This document shows positions 19,971 through 28,805 of a stretch of 64,000 nucleotides of DNA, piece by piece. Positions within the stretch are counted from its first letter, which is position 1, and every line of letters starts with the position of its first letter. The position numbers were made by a program, and so were the translations under genes. This stretch comes from Clavibacter michiganensis (lineage in GTDB: Bacteria; Actinomycetota; Actinomycetes; Actinomycetales; Microbacteriaceae), in the NCBI RefSeq assembly GCF_016907085.1, contig NZ_JAFBBJ010000001.1, positions 1-64,000 of the forward strand. The letters are read 5' to 3'. A model generated the notes under the pieces. It was given only the letters and a program-made list of their open reading frames with translations. It searched no databases and was not told the origin of the DNA.

Positions 19971-21422
19971 TCAGGCGACGCGGGGGTCGGCGGCGGCGGA
20001 CGGCGCCGAGGCGGAGGGGACGGCCGCGGGGATCGGGGCATCGACCGGGGGGCGCGGGGTGACCGCGGTGGCCGACGGCGTCTCGGGCAGCACCGGACGG
20101 CGGCGCGCGTCGTCGGGCCCCGGGACCTCCTCGCGCGCGACCATGCCGGACTTCGTGGCGATCGCGATGACGACGAGCAGCAGCCAGTTGCCCTCGTACA
20201 GCAGCCGGCTCTCGGCGAGGCTCTGCACGACCAGCGCGGTCATGAGCAGCAGCGGCGCGAGCGCGAGGGTGGAGTACGGCTCGACGCGGTCCCTGCGGTG
20301 CTGCGGACGGTCGATGGCGGCCCACCACGAGCGCACGTAGGTGGTCATGATGAAGCAGGCGAAGGCGAGGAGCCCGACGGCCCCCACCTGCAGGAGGACG
20401 TCGAGGTACGCGTCGTGGGCCTGCAGGTACGTGACGCCGCTGCGGACGGCGAGGCCCTGGAACGGGCGCACCCAGGGCGCCCAGTAGCCGATCCAGCCCC
20501 AGCCGACGACGGGGTGCTGCTGCGCGAGGCCCAGCACGGACTCCCAGATCTGGAACCGGCCCGTGAGGTCGGGGGAGCGGCCGAGGAGCTCGAACACCTC
20601 GGCCGTGCGCGTGGCGACGACGCCCGCGCCGACCACGGCCGCCACGGCCACGCCGGCCGCCAGCACGAGCCGCCCGCGGATGCCGACGCGTCGGGCGACG
20701 AGCGCGAGCGCGGCGACGATCACCGTCATGATGAGCGCGACCAGGACCGTGGAGCTGCCGGTGAGCGTCAGGGTCAGGAGGGCCACGAGGATCCAGATGC
20801 CGGCGTCGCGGCGGCGGACCGTGCGCGCCGCGTACTGCAGGGAGAAGACGATGAGGCCGAGCAGCGCCACCATGGCGAGCAGGTTCGCGTTGCCGACGAC
20901 GCCCTGGATCCGACCGCCGCTGAGGATCTCCCCGCGGGTCCACGCGAATGCGGCCGGCGCGCGGGGCCCATAGTCGGTGAAGAACGGCATGACGGGCCCG
21001 CGCACCACGACCGCGACGAAGAGCTCGAAGGCGAGCGACAGCCCGAGGATGATGCGGAACGCGCGGCCGAGTCCCTGCACGATCTCCGACCACGACAGCA
21101 GGACGACGAGCGTCAGCGCCGCGATGGACGTCGACAGCTGGATGAGGACGCCGAGCGCCGACTCCGGCCGGTACTGCGACCACGCGATGGACAGCACGGC
21201 GATCCCCGTGAACGCGAGCAGCGGGATCGGCAGCACGCGCACGCGCGGCAGCGGCCGAGCGCGGACCAGCAGGGTGACGGAGGTGACCAGCACGGCGAGC
21301 GCGATGGCACCGAAGCCCCACCAGCTGAGGCTGTCGCGCCACATGTCACCCGCGAACGTGGTGACGAGGACGAAGGTCGCGAAGCTCCGGAGGGCTCGGC
21401 GGCTGGCGGTGGGCATGCCCAT
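19971..21422 (-). CDS. O-antigen ligase/polymerase-like membrane protein (WzyC type), paralogue
   Basis: 483 residues, about twelve membrane segments and a Pro/Ala-rich cytoplasmic tail of about 50 residues. The loop motif GWGWIGYWAPWVRPF followed by QAHDAYLDVLLQVGAVGL matches the neighbouring paralogue and the WzyC family. A second ATG two codons later (21416) is an alternative start. It heads a leftward pair with the gene at 18630. Two ligases side by side suggest either two different glycans or one polymerase and one ligase. The C-terminal tail, lacking in the paralogue, may bind a partner. Confidence 0.84.
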   Translation of the reverse strand: MGMPTASRRALRSFATFVLVTTFAGDMWRDSLSWWGFGAIALAVLVTSVTLLVRARPLPRVRVLPIPLLAFTGIAVLSIAWSQYRPESALGVLIQLSTSIAALTLVVLLSWSEIVQGLGRAFRIILGLSLAFELFVAVVVRGPVMPFFTDYGPRAPAAFAWTRGEILSGGRIQGVVGNANLLAMVALLGLIVFSLQYAARTVRRRDAGIWILVALLTLTLTGSSTVLVALIMTVIVAALALVARRVGIRGRLVLAAGVAVAAVVGAGVVATRTAEVFELLGRSPDLTGRFQIWESVLGLAQQHPVVGWGWIGYWAPWVRPFQGLAVRSGVTYLQAHDAYLDVLLQVGAVGLLAFACFIMTTYVRSWWAAIDRPQHRRDRVEPYSTLALAPLLLMTALVVQSLAESRLLYEGNWLLLVVIAIATKSGMVAREEVPGPDDARRRPVLPETPSATAVTPRPPVDAPIPAAVPSASAPSAAADPRVA

Positions 21423-21516
21423 CAGGGTATCCGGCCCCGAGGCCGCGTCCCGCCGCCCAGGCGGTCCGGGGGCGCCGGTGCCGCGATCGCCGGGGCGACG
21501 GCCGTCCCGCTGTCCA

Positions 21517-22695
21517 TCAGACGAAGGCCGCGTGCCCCGTGATCGCGCGGCCGACGATGAGCGTGTTCATCTCGCGGGTGCCCTCGTAGGAGTAGATGGC
21601 CTCGGCGTCGGCGAAGAAGCGCGCCACGTCGTAGTCGAGCACGATGCCGTTGCCGCCGAACGCCTCCCGGCACCAGGCGACGGTCTCGCGCATCCGGCTC
21701 GTGGCGTACGCCTTCGCGAGGGCCGAGTGCTCGTCGGACTGCGTGCCCTCGTCGACCATCTCGGACGCGCGCGTCGCCAGGCCGATCGACGCCGTGATGT
21801 TGCCGAGGCTGCGGACGAGGAGGTCCTGGATGAGCTGGTGCGCGCCGAGCGGCTTGCCGAACTGCTGGCGCTCGCCCGTGTACGCGACGGCGGCCTCGTA
21901 CGCGCCGACCGAGATGCCGATGGCGGCCCACGCCACCTCGGCGCGCGTGAGGCGCAGCACCGCGGCCGTGTCGGCGAACGACGTGCCGTTCTGGAGGCGG
22001 TTCGCCTCCGGCACGATCACGCCGTCGAGCTCGATGTCCGCGTTCTGCACGATGCGGAGGGCCTGCTTGTCCTCGATCCGCGTCGCCCGGAATCCGGGGG
22101 AGTCGTTCGGGACGAGGAAGCCCTTCACCTGGCCGTCGTCGGCGTCCTTCGCCCAGATGACGGTGACGTCGCTCACGGTGCCGTTGCCGATCCAGCGCTT
22201 GGATCCCGTGATGCTCCACTCGTCGCCGCGCCGCGTCGCGATCGTGCGCAGGCCCCGGGCGGAGTCGGATCCGGACAGCGGCTCGGTGAGCCCGAAGGAG
22301 CCGAGGATCTCGCCCGACGCGAAGCGCGGCAGCCACTCGGCGCGCTGCTCGGCGGACCCGGCGACGGCGACGCTGCCCATCACGAGCCCGCTCTGCATGC
22401 CCACGAGGGTCGCGATGCTCGCGTCGACGCGGCCGAGCTCCAGCGCCGCCCAGCCGCGGTACACGGCCGAGTTCTCGAAGGGGCGCGTCTCGGGGTAGGG
22501 CATGCCGAAGATCCCGCGCTCGGCGAGGCCGGCGACCACGTGCCGGGGGAACTCGGCGCGGGCCCAGAGCCCGTTGACGTGCGGCCGGACCTCGGCCCCG
22601 AGGTAGGCGCGGAGGTCGGCGAGGGATTCCTTCTCCCGGTCGCCGAGCCGGTTCTCGTAGCCGTAGAAGTCGCCGATGAGGGGGGTGAGGGACAC
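21517..22695 (-). CDS. Acyl-CoA dehydrogenase, glutaryl-CoA dehydrogenase-like
   Basis: 392 residues, the normal length. FAD-binding and acyl-binding segments are clear: GSFGLTEPLSGSDSA, RWIGNGT and GGNGIVLDYDVARFF. The catalytic glutamate lies in YSYEGTREM (Glu371), at the position used by glutaryl-CoA dehydrogenase and relatives. It oxidises an acyl-CoA, possibly glutaryl-CoA, in the cytoplasm. The start is GTG at 22695. It is divergent from manA with 164 bases between and has no metabolic link with the glycan genes around it, so it is probably an unrelated resident of the locus. Confidence 0.88.
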   Translation of the reverse strand: MSLTPLIGDFYGYENRLGDREKESLADLRAYLGAEVRPHVNGLWARAEFPRHVVAGLAERGIFGMPYPETRPFENSAVYRGWAALELGRVDASIATLVGMQSGLVMGSVAVAGSAEQRAEWLPRFASGEILGSFGLTEPLSGSDSARGLRTIATRRGDEWSITGSKRWIGNGTVSDVTVIWAKDADDGQVKGFLVPNDSPGFRATRIEDKQALRIVQNADIELDGVIVPEANRLQNGTSFADTAAVLRLTRAEVAWAAIGISVGAYEAAVAYTGERQQFGKPLGAHQLIQDLLVRSLGNITASIGLATRASEMVDEGTQSDEHSALAKAYATSRMRETVAWCREAFGGNGIVLDYDVARFFADAEAIYSYEGTREMNTLIVGRAITGHAAFV

Positions 22696-22859
22696 GATGC
22701 TCCATTGCGGTTCGTCGGCGCCCTCGGGGACGGGCGCCTGCGGCCGAGCCTAGGTCGGCGTCCCGGCGGCGACGCCATCGGTTGGTACTTTGGTCGCGTC
22801 CGGACCGGACGCGCCCCCTCGGGCGTTGTAGGTAGCCGCCAAGCCCGACAGGATCCCGC

Positions 22860-24164
22860 GTGTTCACTGCCCTCGCCAACACCCCCCGCGACTACGCATG
22901 GGGGTCGACGACCGCCATCGCCGAGCTCCTCGGCCGCGAGCCGTCCGGGGGGCCGGAGGCCGAGCTGTGGCTCGGCGCGCACGGCGGCTCGCCCACCCGC
23001 GTCGTCGATCCGTCGACGGCGGGCGGCGCGACGACGCTGGCCGAGTGGATCCGCATCGACCCCGCGACCACCCTCGGCCCGCTCGCCGGGGGCCTCCGTC
23101 CGGGCGACGGTCCCGGCCTGCCGTTCCTCCTCAAGGTGCTCGCCGCCGACGGTCCGCTCTCGCTGCAGGCCCACCCGGACCTGCACCGCGCGCGCCTCGG
23201 CTTCCGCGACGAGGAGGAGCGCGGCATCCCGATCGACGCCGCGCACCGCAACTACAAGGACCCGCTGCACAAGCCTGAGCTGATCTTCGCGCTCAGCGAC
23301 GAGTTCCACGCGCTCTGCGGCTTCCGGCCGCTCGCGGAGGTGCGGGACGTCTTCACGCTGCTGCTCACGCTCGACGCGTCCGGGCCCGACTCGGACCCGG
23401 CCGTCATCCGCACCGTGCTGTCGCGACTGACGGGCTCCGAGGCGGACGTGCTGCGCGACGTGTTCGCCTTCCTGATGGGCGGCGGATCCGAGGTGCGCCG
23501 CCTCGTCGACCGCGTCACGCTGCTCGCGAGCCTCGCCTCCGACCGCCAGTGCCGCGAGTTCTCGACCGAGATGCGCACCGTGCGGGAGCTCGCCGCGGCG
23601 TACCCGGGCGATCCCGGCATCGTCACGTCGCTCCTCCTCAACCGCGTGACGCTCCGCCGCGGCGAGGCCCTCTACCTGCCGGCCGGCAACATCCACGCGT
23701 ACCTGCACGGCCTCGGCATCGAGCTCATGGCGGCGTCCGACAACGTGCTGCGCGGCGGCCTCACGCCCAAGCACGTGGACGTGCCGGAGCTCCTCGACGT
23801 GCTCGAGTTCCAGGCGCTCCCCGTGCCGTACCTCGCGCCCGAGCAGGCGGCGCCGGGGGTCGAGCTGTACCGGCCCGACGTGCCCGACTTCCTGCTGGCG
23901 CACGTCTCCCCGGCCACGCGCGACGCGGCCGACGGCGACGCGGGCGCGAGCGCGGTCGACGTCGACGGGCCGGCGATCGTGCTGTGCACGTCCGGCGAGA
24001 TGACGCTCCGCGGCGAGGTCTCGTCCGTCGTGATCCGCCGCGGCGACGCGGTCTTCGTCACGCCCGACGAGGGCCGGCTCGTCGTGACGGGGGAGGGCGA
24101 GGCCTTCCTCGCCACGACCCCGGCGCCCGCCGCCGCGGACGACGCGGACGACGCCGACGCGTGA
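22860..24164 (+). CDS. manA: Mannose-6-phosphate isomerase, class I
   Basis: 434 residues. It interconverts fructose-6-phosphate and mannose-6-phosphate, feeding GDP-mannose. Zinc-site motifs of type I phosphomannose isomerase are present: LQAHPD (Gln103, His105), KPELIFAL and LPAGNIHAYLHG. The N-terminal YAWGS block is also typical. The start is GTG at 22860 with AGGA upstream. galE follows after 34 bases. Its metabolic partner phosphomannomutase (manB) is at 31084, in the same conserved neighbourhood as in mycobacteria, where whiB2, manB and manA lie close together. Confidence 0.95.
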   Translation: MFTALANTPRDYAWGSTTAIAELLGREPSGGPEAELWLGAHGGSPTRVVDPSTAGGATTLAEWIRIDPATTLGPLAGGLRPGDGPGLPFLLKVLAADGPLSLQAHPDLHRARLGFRDEEERGIPIDAAHRNYKDPLHKPELIFALSDEFHALCGFRPLAEVRDVFTLLLTLDASGPDSDPAVIRTVLSRLTGSEADVLRDVFAFLMGGGSEVRRLVDRVTLLASLASDRQCREFSTEMRTVRELAAAYPGDPGIVTSLLLNRVTLRRGEALYLPAGNIHAYLHGLGIELMAASDNVLRGGLTPKHVDVPELLDVLEFQALPVPYLAPEQAAPGVELYRPDVPDFLLAHVSPATRDAADGDAGASAVDVDGPAIVLCTSGEMTLRGEVSSVVIRRGDAVFVTPDEGRLVVTGEGEAFLATTPAPAAADDADDADA

Positions 24165-24186
24165 CCGGCGGCCCGACGCCCGTCGA

Positions 24187-24198
24187 TAGGGTTGCCGC
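24187..24198 (+). promoter_or_regulatory. -10 box for a leaderless galE transcript
   Basis: TAGGGT at 24187-24192 is followed by exactly 6 bases and then the galE ATG. With the usual 6-7 base distance to the transcription start, the mRNA would begin at the start codon. No -35 box is obvious. Confidence 0.55.
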
Positions 24199-25167
24199 AT
24201 GACATGGTTGGTCACCGGCGGCGCCGGCTACATCGGTTCGCACATCGTCTCCGCCTTCGCGCGGGCGGGCATCGACACGGTCGTCCTGGACGACCTCTCG
24301 AGCGGGCACGCGTCGTTCGTGCCGGAGGGCGTGCCCTTCCACCGCGGATCCGTGCTCGACCGCGAGCTGCTCGCCCGCGTGCTGGGATCCGGCGACATCC
24401 GCGGAGTCGTGCACGTCGCCGGCTACAAGTACGCGGGCGTGTCCGTCCAGCGTCCGCTGCACACCTACGAGCAGAACGTGACGGCCACGGCCGTCCTCCT
24501 CGAGGAGATGGAGCGCGCGGGCGTCGACAGCATCGTGTTCTCCTCCTCGGCGGCCGTCTACGGGACGCCCGACGTCGACCTGGTCGACGAGCTGACGCCC
24601 AAGGCCCCCGAGTCCCCGTACGGCGAGTCGAAGCTCATCGGCGAGTGGCTGCTCCGGGACCAGGGCATCGCGAAGGGCCTCCGCCACGCGTCGCTGCGCT
24701 ACTTCAACGTCGTGGGATCGGGGGAGGAAGGCTACTTCGACACCAGCCCGCACAACCTCTTCCCGCTCGTCTTCGACGCGCTGCTCGACGGCCGCACGCC
24801 CAGGATCAACGGCGGCGACTACCCGACGCCCGACGGCACGTGCGTGCGCGACTACATCCACGTCGTCGACCTCGCCGCCTCGCACGTCGCGGCAGCCCGC
24901 CGGCTCGAGGCGGGCGATCCCGTGGAGCCCGTGTACTGCCTCGGCAGCGGGGCCGGCGTGAGCGTCCGGGAGATCATGACGGCCATCGCCGAGGCCACCG
25001 GCATCGGCTTCGAGCCGGAGGTGCGCGACCGCCGCCCCGGCGACCCGGCCCGGATCGTCGCGTCGGGCGAGCTCGCCGCGCGGGACATCGAGTGGGCCAT
25101 GCGCCACTCCCTGGACGACATGGTCACGAGCGCCTGGGCCGCCCGCCAGGCCGGCGCCGCGGAATAG
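24199..25167 (+). CDS. galE: UDP-glucose 4-epimerase
   Basis: 322 residues. It interconverts UDP-glucose and UDP-galactose, the substrate of the mutase Glf encoded at 12823. The NAD-binding GGAGYIGSH is at residues 7-15, and the catalytic YGESK is at 141-145 (Tyr141, Lys145) after a SSSAAVYG block. RYFNVVG and DYIHVVDLA, both GalE signatures, are present. There is no ribosome binding site before the ATG; a TAGGGT box 6 bases upstream suggests a leaderless mRNA. It is separated from manA by 34 bases and ends the glycan locus. Confidence 0.93.
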   Translation: MTWLVTGGAGYIGSHIVSAFARAGIDTVVLDDLSSGHASFVPEGVPFHRGSVLDRELLARVLGSGDIRGVVHVAGYKYAGVSVQRPLHTYEQNVTATAVLLEEMERAGVDSIVFSSSAAVYGTPDVDLVDELTPKAPESPYGESKLIGEWLLRDQGIAKGLRHASLRYFNVVGSGEEGYFDTSPHNLFPLVFDALLDGRTPRINGGDYPTPDGTCVRDYIHVVDLAASHVAAARRLEAGDPVEPVYCLGSGAGVSVREIMTAIAEATGIGFEPEVRDRRPGDPARIVASGELAARDIEWAMRHSLDDMVTSAWAARQAGAAE

Positions 25168-25232
25168 CGCCGACGGCGAGCGGCGGCGCGTCGCAACCCT
25201 CGAGGACCGGCTGAGGGTTTACCCTCCGCGGC

Positions 25233-25261
25233 TTGACGCGAGGGAGTTACACCGGTGTAAT
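25233..25261 (+). promoter_or_regulatory. whiB2 promoter with overlapping palindromic operator
   Basis: TTGACG (25233-25238) and TGTAAT (25256-25261) are spaced by 17 bases and match the main sigma-factor consensus well. A perfect 14-bp palindrome, TTACACCGGTGTAA (25247-25260), covers the spacer end and nearly all of the -10 box, so a protein bound there would block the polymerase. Predicted transcription start is near 25268, about 50 bases before the whiB2 ATG. Confidence 0.75.
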
Positions 25262-25316
25262 TATGACGATGAGCTGGGGCCGGCCGGGCGCCCCGGCCGC
25301 GTGGGGAGATCGTGAC

Positions 25317-25634
25317 ATGGCACTACCTGAGTACCACGCCGGAGTCCCCGACGACTGGTTCGTCGACCCCGTGCGACTCGGGGTCCCGGGCGTCCGCAGC
25401 GTCGACGACGGCAACCCGCTCGCGTGGCAGGCCGACTCGCTCTGCGCGCAGACCGACCCGGAGGCGTTCTTCCCCGAGAAGGGCGGCTCCACCCGCGACG
25501 CCAAGAAGATCTGCGGATCGTGCGAGGTGCGCAGCGAGTGCCTCGAGTACGCGCTCGAGAACGACGAGCGCTTCGGCATCTGGGGCGGCCTCTCCGAGCG
25601 CGAGCGCCGCAAGCTCCGCAAGCGCGCCGTCTGA
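25317..25634 (+). CDS. whiB2: WhiB-family iron-sulfur regulator, WhiB2 type
   Basis: 105 residues. The four cluster-binding cysteines are Cys43, Cys66, Cys69 and Cys75 (C-X22-C-X2-C-X5-C), followed by the FGIWGGLSERERRKLR turn and basic tail. WhiB2/WhmD-type proteins bind a 4Fe-4S cluster, partner with the main sigma factor and are needed for septation and division. The ATG at 25317 has GGGGAGA 8 bases upstream; earlier in-frame starts overlap the promoter and cannot be used. Assignment to WhiB2 rests on the neighbourhood (DUF3499, manB and an Rv3259-type gene follow, as in mycobacteria). Confidence 0.92.
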   Translation: MALPEYHAGVPDDWFVDPVRLGVPGVRSVDDGNPLAWQADSLCAQTDPEAFFPEKGGSTRDAKKICGSCEVRSECLEYALENDERFGIWGGLSERERRKLRKRAV

Positions 25635-25727
25635 CCCGGCCGCTCGCGCCACCGCGGCGCCCGGCTTCCGGCGCGCCGTCCCGCTGCGGCGGATCCCCAC
25701 CGCGCACCACGTAGGGTCTCCCCTGTC

Positions 25728-28700
25728 ATGCAGCCACGAGTAACCGCGATCCTCGTCGCCCACGAGGGCGCGCCGTTCCTCGAGCGGACCCTGGCGGCCC
25801 TCGCCGCGCAGACCCGGCGGCCCGACCAGGTCGTCGCGGTCGACCTCGGCTCCCGCGACGGATCCGCCGCCCTCCTCGCCGCGTCCGACCCGACGCGCAT
25901 GGTGCAGGCCCCCGCGCGCATGACGTTCGGGCAGGCCGTCGACCAGGCCGTCCGCGTGATCCCCGCGCCCGAGGGCGACCACGAGCTGCTCTGGCTGCTC
26001 TCCGCCGACAACGCGCCCGCGCCCGACGCGCTCGAGCGCCTGCTCGCCGCCGTGGAGGCCTCGCCGAGCGTCGCGGTCGCCGGACCGAAGCTGATGGAGT
26101 GGGACCACCCCGGCTACATCCACGAGATGGGGACCACGCTCACCACGCTCGGCGCGGCCGTGCCCGTCGTCGACGTCGAGCTCGACCAGGCGCAGTACGA
26201 CGACATGAGCGACGTCCTCGGCGTCGCCGCGGGCGGCATGCTCGTGCGCCACCGCCTCTGGGACGAGCTCGGCGGATTCGACGACGCGCTGCCCGTCATC
26301 GACGACGCGCTCGACCTCTGCGTCCGGGCGCGCCTCGCCGGCCACCGCGTCGTGGTCGTCCCCGCGGCACGCGTCGCCTCCGCGGGCGACACCGCCCCCG
26401 GCACCGCCTTCCTCGGGAAGCGCACGCCGCGCCGCCGCCGCCGTCGCCTGCGCCGACAGGCCCAGCTCCACCGTCGCCTCTCCTACGCGCCGCCGGCGGC
26501 CGTGCCGTTCCACTGGCTCTCGCTCGTGCCGCTCGCCATCCTGCGCGCCCTGCTGCAGATGCTCCGCAAGCGCCCGACCGCCGCGCCCGGCGAGATCGGC
26601 GCGGCCGTGCGCGTGGCCGTGGCGCCCGGACGGATCCGCGCCAGCCGCCGCCGGCTCGCCGCGACCCGGACGGCGCCGTGGTCGAGCATCGCGTCGCTGC
26701 GCCAGCCGCTCGCGGTCGGTCGTCGACGGCGGTCGCTGGCCCGCGAGCAGTACCGCGTCGAGCACATGGGCGTCTCGGACGGCGTGGAGTTCCTCGCCAC
26801 CGGCGGCGGCTGGACCGTGCTGGCTGCCCTCCTCCTCTCCGCCGTGATGTGGCTGCCGCGGCTCACCGGCACCGCCCTCGTCGGCGGCCAGCTCCTCCCG
26901 CTCGGCCCGAGCGCCGGCGCGCTGTGGGCGCAGGTCGGCATCGGCGTCCGCGGATCCGGCGCGGGACCCGTCGCCCCCTCCGACCCGTTCGCGTACGTGC
27001 TCGCCGTGCTCGGCAGCGTCACGGCGTGGGAGCCGTCGCTCGCGGTCCTCGGCCTCTTCGTGGCCGCCCTGCCCCTGGCCGCGCTCGCCGCCTGGCTGTG
27101 CGCCGCGCAGCTGACGCGCAACGCCTGGCTGCGCGCGCTGGCCGCCCTCGTCTGGACCCTCGCGCCCACGCTGCTCATCGCGCTGGGCGAGGGCCGCCTG
27201 CCCGCCGTCCTCGCGCACCTGCTCCTCCCGTGGCTCGCGCTCGCGGTGCTGCGCGCGCCGCGTTCGTGGTCCGCGTCCGCCGTGGCCGGGATCCTGATGG
27301 CCGCCGTCGGCGCGTCCGCCCCCTCGCTCGTGCCCGCCGTCCTGGTGCTGTGGCTCGTCGCGACCGTGCGGGCCGGGCGCCGCGCCGGGCGGCTCGTGAC
27401 GATCCCCGTGCCGCTGGTCGCCCTCGTCGCGCCCCTCGTCGTCTACCGCGTCATGCAGGGCCAGCCGCTCGCCCTCGCCGCCGACCCGGCCGTCCCCGCT
27501 GGCTTCACGCCCGCCGACGTCCCCGGCCTCGCGCTCGGCTTCCCGACCTCCGGCCTCGGTGGCTGGTCAGCCTTCGTCGACGGCCTGGGCGCCGGGCTGC
27601 CGGACGCCGTCCCGCTCATCGTGGTCGCGGTGCTGGTCGCGCCGCTCGTGCTGGGCGCGATCGCGGCCCTCTTCCTCCGGGGATCGCACCGTGCCGCCCT
27701 CGCGCTCGGCGTGACGGTGCTCGGGTTCGCGACCGCGGTGATGGCCGCGCGGACGGTGGTGCAGTCGACCGGATCCGACGTCGTCGCCGTCTGGCCCGGG
27801 TCCGGCCTCAGCCTCCTCTGGCTCGGCCTCGCCGGCGCCCTCGTGCTCGGCTTCGCGACGCTGGGCCGCCGCTCGGTCGTGCCGGGGATCGTGGCCGCCG
27901 TGACCCTGGTCGTGCTCGCCCTGCCGCTCGTCTCCGCCGCCGTCGCCGGATCCACCGCGGTGCGGGCCACCACCGACACCTCGCTGCCCGGCCTCGTGGT
28001 CGCGGAGGCCGCCACGGATCCCGCGGTCGGCACGCTCGTGCTCCGCGCCGCGGACGACGCCTCGCTGTCCGCCGACGTCGAGCGCGGAGCCGGCCGCACG
28101 CTCGAGCAGGTGTCCACGGTCGACTCGACCATCGGGCCGCTGTCCGACACCCAGACCCGCGTCGCCGAGCTCGCGGGCAACGTGTCCTCGCGCTCCGGCC
28201 TCGACGCCACGGAGGACCTGCAGCGGCTCGGCATCAGCTACGTGCTCCTCGAGACGCCCGCGGGCGACGCGGAGGCCGCCGTGCACGACCGCGCCCGCGC
28301 CGCCCTCGACGACGACCCCGTGTTCACGGCCGTCGGGCAGACCGAGGCCGGGCTGCTCTGGCGCTTCGTGGGCAGCGACGACCTCGTCGCCCAGGTCGCG
28401 GGTCCCGGCGCCCTCGACGACCCGGGGCGCGCGGGCGTGCTCGCGGCGCAGGCGCTCGTGTTCGCGCTCACCCTGCTCCTCGCGATCCCCACCGGCGGCC
28501 TGGCGGCGCGCAGCCGCCCGCTGCCGGCCTACCGCGAGACAGTCGTCGCCCCCGACGGACGGCCGGCGGACGCCGAGGAGCCGCGGCCCGCGCACGACGA
28601 CCGCGGCACCCCCGCCTACATCGACGAGCCGACGGGCGAGGCCGTGGAGGCCGCCTCCTTCGGCGACATCCGCCAGGCGGGGGAGCGCCGCGCCGGCGAC

Positions 28701-28805
28701 GACGGGGAGGCCGACGACGTCGTGCCCGCCGGCGACCGCGACGACGACCGCGCCCGCGCCACCGACGACGACGACGACCGCAGGAGGACAGATGGCCAGG
28801 CGTGA
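25728..28805 (+). CDS. GT2 glycosyltransferase fused to a large membrane domain
   Basis: 1025 residues. Residues 1-230 form a GT2 domain (VTAILVAHEGAPFL, then SADNAPAPDALERLL in place of a classical DxD). A very basic stretch ([13 protein letters not shown]) leads into about twelve membrane segments between residues ~360 and ~750, an outside domain, a last helix (ALVFALTLLLAIP) and an Asp/Arg-rich tail of about 90 residues. A TAGGGT box lies 10 bases before the ATG. The gene overlaps the DUF5719 gene by 14 bases. Co-location with whiB2, DUF5719 and manB points to an envelope glycan role, perhaps mannose-based. This is not an assigned enzyme. Confidence 0.82.
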   Translation: MQPRVTAILVAHEGAPFLERTLAALAAQTRRPDQVVAVDLGSRDGSAALLAASDPTRMVQAPARMTFGQAVDQAVRVIPAPEGDHELLWLLSADNAPAPDALERLLAAVEASPSVAVAGPKLMEWDHPGYIHEMGTTLTTLGAAVPVVDVELDQAQYDDMSDVLGVAAGGMLVRHRLWDELGGFDDALPVIDDALDLCVRARLAGHRVVVVPAARVASAGDTAPGTAFLGKRTPRRRRRRLRRQAQLHRRLSYAPPAAVPFHWLSLVPLAILRALLQMLRKRPTAAPGEIGAAVRVAVAPGRIRASRRRLAATRTAPWSSIASLRQPLAVGRRRRSLAREQYRVEHMGVSDGVEFLATGGGWTVLAALLLSAVMWLPRLTGTALVGGQLLPLGPSAGALWAQVGIGVRGSGAGPVAPSDPFAYVLAVLGSVTAWEPSLAVLGLFVAALPLAALAAWLCAAQLTRNAWLRALAALVWTLAPTLLIALGEGRLPAVLAHLLLPWLALAVLRAPRSWSASAVAGILMAAVGASAPSLVPAVLVLWLVATVRAGRRAGRLVTIPVPLVALVAPLVVYRVMQGQPLALAADPAVPAGFTPADVPGLALGFPTSGLGGWSAFVDGLGAGLPDAVPLIVVAVLVAPLVLGAIAALFLRGSHRAALALGVTVLGFATAVMAARTVVQSTGSDVVAVWPGSGLSLLWLGLAGALVLGFATLGRRSVVPGIVAAVTLVVLALPLVSAAVAGSTAVRATTDTSLPGLVVAEAATDPAVGTLVLRAADDASLSADVERGAGRTLEQVSTVDSTIGPLSDTQTRVAELAGNVSSRSGLDATEDLQRLGISYVLLETPAGDAEAAVHDRARAALDDDPVFTAVGQTEAGLLWRFVGSDDLVAQVAGPGALDDPGRAGVLAAQALVFALTLLLAIPTGGLAARSRPLPAYRETVVAPDGRPADAEEPRPAHDDRGTPAYIDEPTGEAVEAASFGDIRQAGERRAGDDGEADDVVPAGDRDDDRARATDDDDDRRRTDGQA

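Noticed and set aside
25233..25316. Earlier in-frame starts for whiB2
   Set aside because: They lie on the -35 box or the transcription start, so ribosomes could not use them; ATG 25317 has a good binding site.
28741..28790. Short tandem-like repeat of ACGACGACC
   Set aside because: It encodes the Asp/Arg-rich tail of the glycosyltransferase fusion; not a CRISPR or mobile repeat.
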